Assembly (NCBI GenBank): GCA_027924585.1 | Contig: BSBM01000190.1 | Location: forward strand, 5,280,501 to 5,344,500 | Length of the DNA stretch: 64,000 bases | Direction of reading: 5' to 3' | Source: Larix kaempferi | Lineage: Eukaryota; Streptophyta; Pinopsida; Pinales; Pinaceae | Shown here: piece after piece, positions 60,691-64,000 of the stretch | Layout: the number at the start of each line of letters is the position of its first letter | How positions within the stretch are numbered: position 1 is the first letter of the stretch | Notes under the pieces: model-generated | What the model was told of the DNA's origin: nothing | What the model saw: the letters and a program-made list of their open reading frames with translations, nothing else | The model's database searches: none | Made by a program: the position numbers and the translations under genes

Positions 60691-63570
60691 TTTTTTTAAA
60701 GAAAAGTTCCTTTATGATCAAAACAATATTTATGTTCTACATTTGTAGATATTAAATTTTAATCTTAATAATTTAATGAAACTTAGAAAATCACATTGAA
60801 ATTAAGAAATTAAAATTTTGAAAGGCGGTGAAAACATTGATCTCATAGAATTGAATTATGTGAGCTTATTATAAACATTTGATAAAAAATCATTTCAAAC
60901 ACATAATTTAATTTAATGAGAACCAAAGAATGGCCAGGGATGTTTTAACAAAATGATTTTAATAACCTCAAATTAAATATAAAAAATATTAAGCAAAGCT
61001 AGGAAAACACAATAATTATTTACAAAATATTGGGACTTTTAGACATGCAAAAGAAGAAATAAGATTCAATCATATCTTTAAATCAAGATCAAATATCATA
61101 TTAATGCAAAATCGTGAAAGGAAAAAGTAAATACATTGTCAAAGTCCCGTAAATCAATGACGCTAATCATCAATCATCATCTCAAGAGAAAATATACTAG
61201 ATCCTAAAAAGCTAACTTTGAAAGGATGGACCTAAAATAGGAGTTGAAAACATGTGAGGAAGTGTTTTGGGCCATAAATATTAGGATGTGATAATTTCGA
61301 GACAGTCAACTGAATAATTGAAACTCCAATTTGATGTCATAGACTGCAATATCTCTCAAAGTACACCCTAAAAAAAATTCTTGTAGGGTATCAATGAGTG
61401 TGGACATTAATCACTTAAAATTTGTTTGATGATCCCTTCATATTTATTTAAATTAATCTTCAGCACTAAGAGTTTATTTGGCGTTTTTCATGTTTACATC
61501 TAAAGGGTTTTCTATTTTCTCTTCATCCTAAGGCTTTCTTAAAATAGTTTCCCCTTTACAAATTTAGGACAAAGATATTTTTGCATTTGTACCTAATCAT
61601 TTAATCTCAAGAATATAATCTTAACTTTATTTTACATACATTATATAAATAGACTCTCACGGTTATTTTCAATACCTATATGATTATACATTTCGAGGAT
61701 ATAATATTTTCACTTTAAACATCATACCTCTACCATGATTATGATCCTAACTATTTACATCACAATAGCCACACTTGAAATCTAAAATAGAAATTTTGCA
61801 CTAATACAATGGTAACCTAAAATTCATCAAATTTATTTAATTAATATATCATTAAATTCAACTATCTCAATTTAACATCCTGGTGACAATTTATAAGTCA
61901 ATGCCTTTTACCACAAAATTCTATACTTAATTTATAAGAGTTGCAAACCATTTGAAGTCTCCAATAATTTTATAGAAGTCTCATTTATATGTATCTTCCT
62001 ATGAAATGAAACCACTAATCCGCATTCAACAATTTGGGTAGCAAGTTTATTTATGTCCATACATAAATTTCTCACTATTGATTCATTTTATTCATTACTT
62101 TCTTGACCTTAAACTATGTCTAAATCATTCTCTAATTCTTTTGTTTTTTATATTTGATAGAATGCCCCTTTGTAGATAGAATACGAAATATATATATATA
62201 TATTATAATTAATCTCATACCCAGTAAATCACACAAAATTCATTTAAACTTAATATATAGATATAGATATAGATATAGATATATATATATATATATATAT
62301 ATAAACCTTGTATTAAGTTAAACTACATTCTATTATCAATATCACTCTATCATACTATTACCGTAATCCAACTGAAGTAAGAAATATTAAGCCATTTATC
62401 TATAAACCATAACCAACTTGGTATATATATAACTTAAATCATTTACAATCTATATATATACCTATTTTTCACAATAAAAAATCATTTAAATATATCTATA
62501 TCTACCTATAGCACATCCCATTTTCTTTATATTCATTCTCACTTGGTGCAAAGTCCAATTTCTAAATTATAAACAACTTTAATGAAATGGTCAAAAGCGA
62601 TTCATTCTCACTTAGTGCAAACTTTCCCTCCATTATAAAGGTTTCATCCTTTAGGGATATGATCACTATTTCCTTGCACCATAGACACAACAAATAATTT
62701 TTAACATTTCTTTCCATTATAAGTACATTATTATGACAATACAAAGTAGCACTTCAAGATACATACTATGTGTACTCTACTATACTATGATATCTTAAAT
62801 ATTCTTTACATAGCATTTGGTATTAGAGCATATGATACAAGTCTTGGATCCTTCAAAATAATTCATATGGTCGTCTTTGTAATAATTTTTTTATGATAGT
62901 TTTTAATATAGTTCTAGTTCACTATAATTTAAATATACATCATGTGGAATATAAGGCTTTTGACTTGTAAAAAAAACGTCTCTTGAACAGGTGTTCTAGG
63001 AAAAACTATTATTTACGAATACTTAGAGATCTAAATAAATTATAACCTATTTAACTGGATAATAGATGGACAATAGAATTTCAAATTAAAATTTCAAAAT
63101 TTAATCCAAAAAATGAAACATGTGAAAGTCCGTACAAGTTCACTCTCTTAAAAGGGCCAAATTAAACAAGTTTTTGAATTGTTGCCATAAATTTCTCTAG
63201 GTTTATCATAATTTACTCAAACCTATGGCATAGTATAGGAGATATATAATTATACTACAAAAATTAGATTCAATCTTATAAGGGGGGAATTTCAGGTGGA
63301 AGTTCAAGTAGCAAGATAGTCTCCAAATCAAGGTTTTAAAATGTATGCTAACTTAGATTTAACATAACCTTAGATTGGGATGTCCAATTTAGGTGATTCA
63401 AAAGCTTATGGAATGAGAAAACACATGAGAATTTAAGAGAGATATAATAATAGTTATTTTTTATCATGATTTTTAAGATAGTGAGATGGTACTGAAGGGT
63501 TTTAGTTATACCTCAATTAAGAATCAATGGAAAGACATATATTTAAAGGAGTGGAAAATGGAGTTGATCA
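60691..63570. other. AT-rich region, no gene seen
   Basis: Only short ORFs without recognisable motifs. Apart from the microsatellite at 62253-62303 I see no structured element. Confidence 0.5.
62253..62303. repeat. (ATATAG)n/(AT)n microsatellite
   Basis: Four ATATAG-type units pass into an uninterrupted AT run. A shorter AT run lies at ~62189-62207. Confidence 0.9.
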
Positions 63571-64000
63571 TAAGTAACGGTTAAGGATTGTGAATAAAAA
63601 ACTTGAAAAAATTTACGTAGAAAGTATGTATTTTGATGTTGAATCTCTTAAGTGGTGGAGTATTCATGGTATAAATACTCAAGCATGTGACACATGGTAA
63701 ATATTTGAAGAACACTTCTGAAAAAGATGGATGAAGGAGTAAAAAATGGAAGAGGCAAATAAAACTCAAGAAGAATTGAAAGAAGAAAAAGATTAACACA
63801 AGAATAAATGTGATGAGTTGTCCAATATATGATACCTCAATAACGCACTCATTAAGGAGTTTCATAAATTGAACCTTGAAAGTAATACGAAAGGAAAGTG
63901 GGAAAATGATGAGTCAATGGCAGAATTCAAAAAGAAGGATGAAGAAATATGTATATTACTAAACCATACTAAAAACCTAATGGATGACTTCAAGATATTT
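63571..64000 (+). pseudogene. gypsy gag remnant, cut by window edge
   Basis: One plus-strand frame reads ESLKWWSIHGIN (~63641-63676), FEEHF-stop-KRWMKE and EEANKTQEELKEEKD, a gag core W-W block followed by a charged helix, then FKKKDEEICILLNHTKNLMD up to the window end. Five or more in-frame stops. The sequence continues rightwards, so the rest of the element should lie outside the window. Assignment is moderate because only one conserved block is visible. Confidence 0.5.

Noticed and set aside
63581-63865. 94-aa minus-strand ORF with a Phe-rich stretch
   Set aside because: The plus strand of the same stretch carries gag-like sequence (SLKWW, charged helix); the minus ORF is its low-complexity shadow.

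Overview
This window comes from a large, repeat-rich plant nuclear genome. There is no bacterial gene organisation anywhere. It contains Ty3/gypsy and Ty1/copia LTR retrotransposons with plant-type initiator-Met primer sites (TGGTATCAGAGC), a plant LINE, and one intron-containing gene of host type, a decayed polygalacturonase. Very long LTRs and old, methylation-style decay would fit a gymnosperm or another big-genome seed plant, but that is an inference and the species is not identifiable from the sequence alone. I see no intact host gene.

Layout. 1-9008: internal region and 3' LTR of gypsy family A, copy 1 (5' LTR off the left edge). It ends exactly where the 5' LTR of family B resumes, so copy 1 appears to sit inside that LTR. 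9009-15393: gypsy family B (5' LTR remnant, gag, protease, RT-RNase H, integrase with chromodomain, 3' LTR). 15394-17055: AT-rich, no gene seen. 17056-21317: seven minus-strand exons of a polygalacturonase pseudogene, with a 2.5-kb non-autonomous LTR element (18108-20620) inserted in exon 4. 21318-22526: spacer with a ~180-bp direct duplication. 22527-29333: complete but decayed gypsy family C element with a chromodomain. 29334-31189: spacer. 31190-57990: a five-level nest. A minus-strand LINE is split by family A copy 2 (31572-57006). Its 3' LTR is split by a minus-strand solo LTR (42526-55527), which is split by a minus-strand copia element (45276-54367), whose gag is split by a young non-autonomous LTR element (49960-52898). 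Each of the four insertions is bounded by a readable 5-bp target-site duplication. 57991-63570: very AT-rich sequence with tandem repeats and a microsatellite. 63571-64000: start of another decayed gypsy gag.

How it fits together. All pol genes are broken, so no element here looks autonomously mobile. Family A copy 1 keeps one open frame of 1,544 codons broken by 14 in-frame stops and no frameshift that I can find. Where copy 2 shows the original base, most stops are C-to-T or G-to-A changes in CG or CHG context, as expected for deamination of methylated cytosines. LTR-pair divergence falls with nesting depth (copia roughly 4% by hand count, innermost element 4 substitutions in 739 bp), which agrees with the insertion order.

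No clear new functional system was found. The best candidates for undescribed biology are the two non-autonomous LTR elements that each keep a single ORF of unknown role (344 and 205 codons), and a run of at least a dozen short hairpins beside a 56-bp minisatellite in the copia 3' untranslated region.
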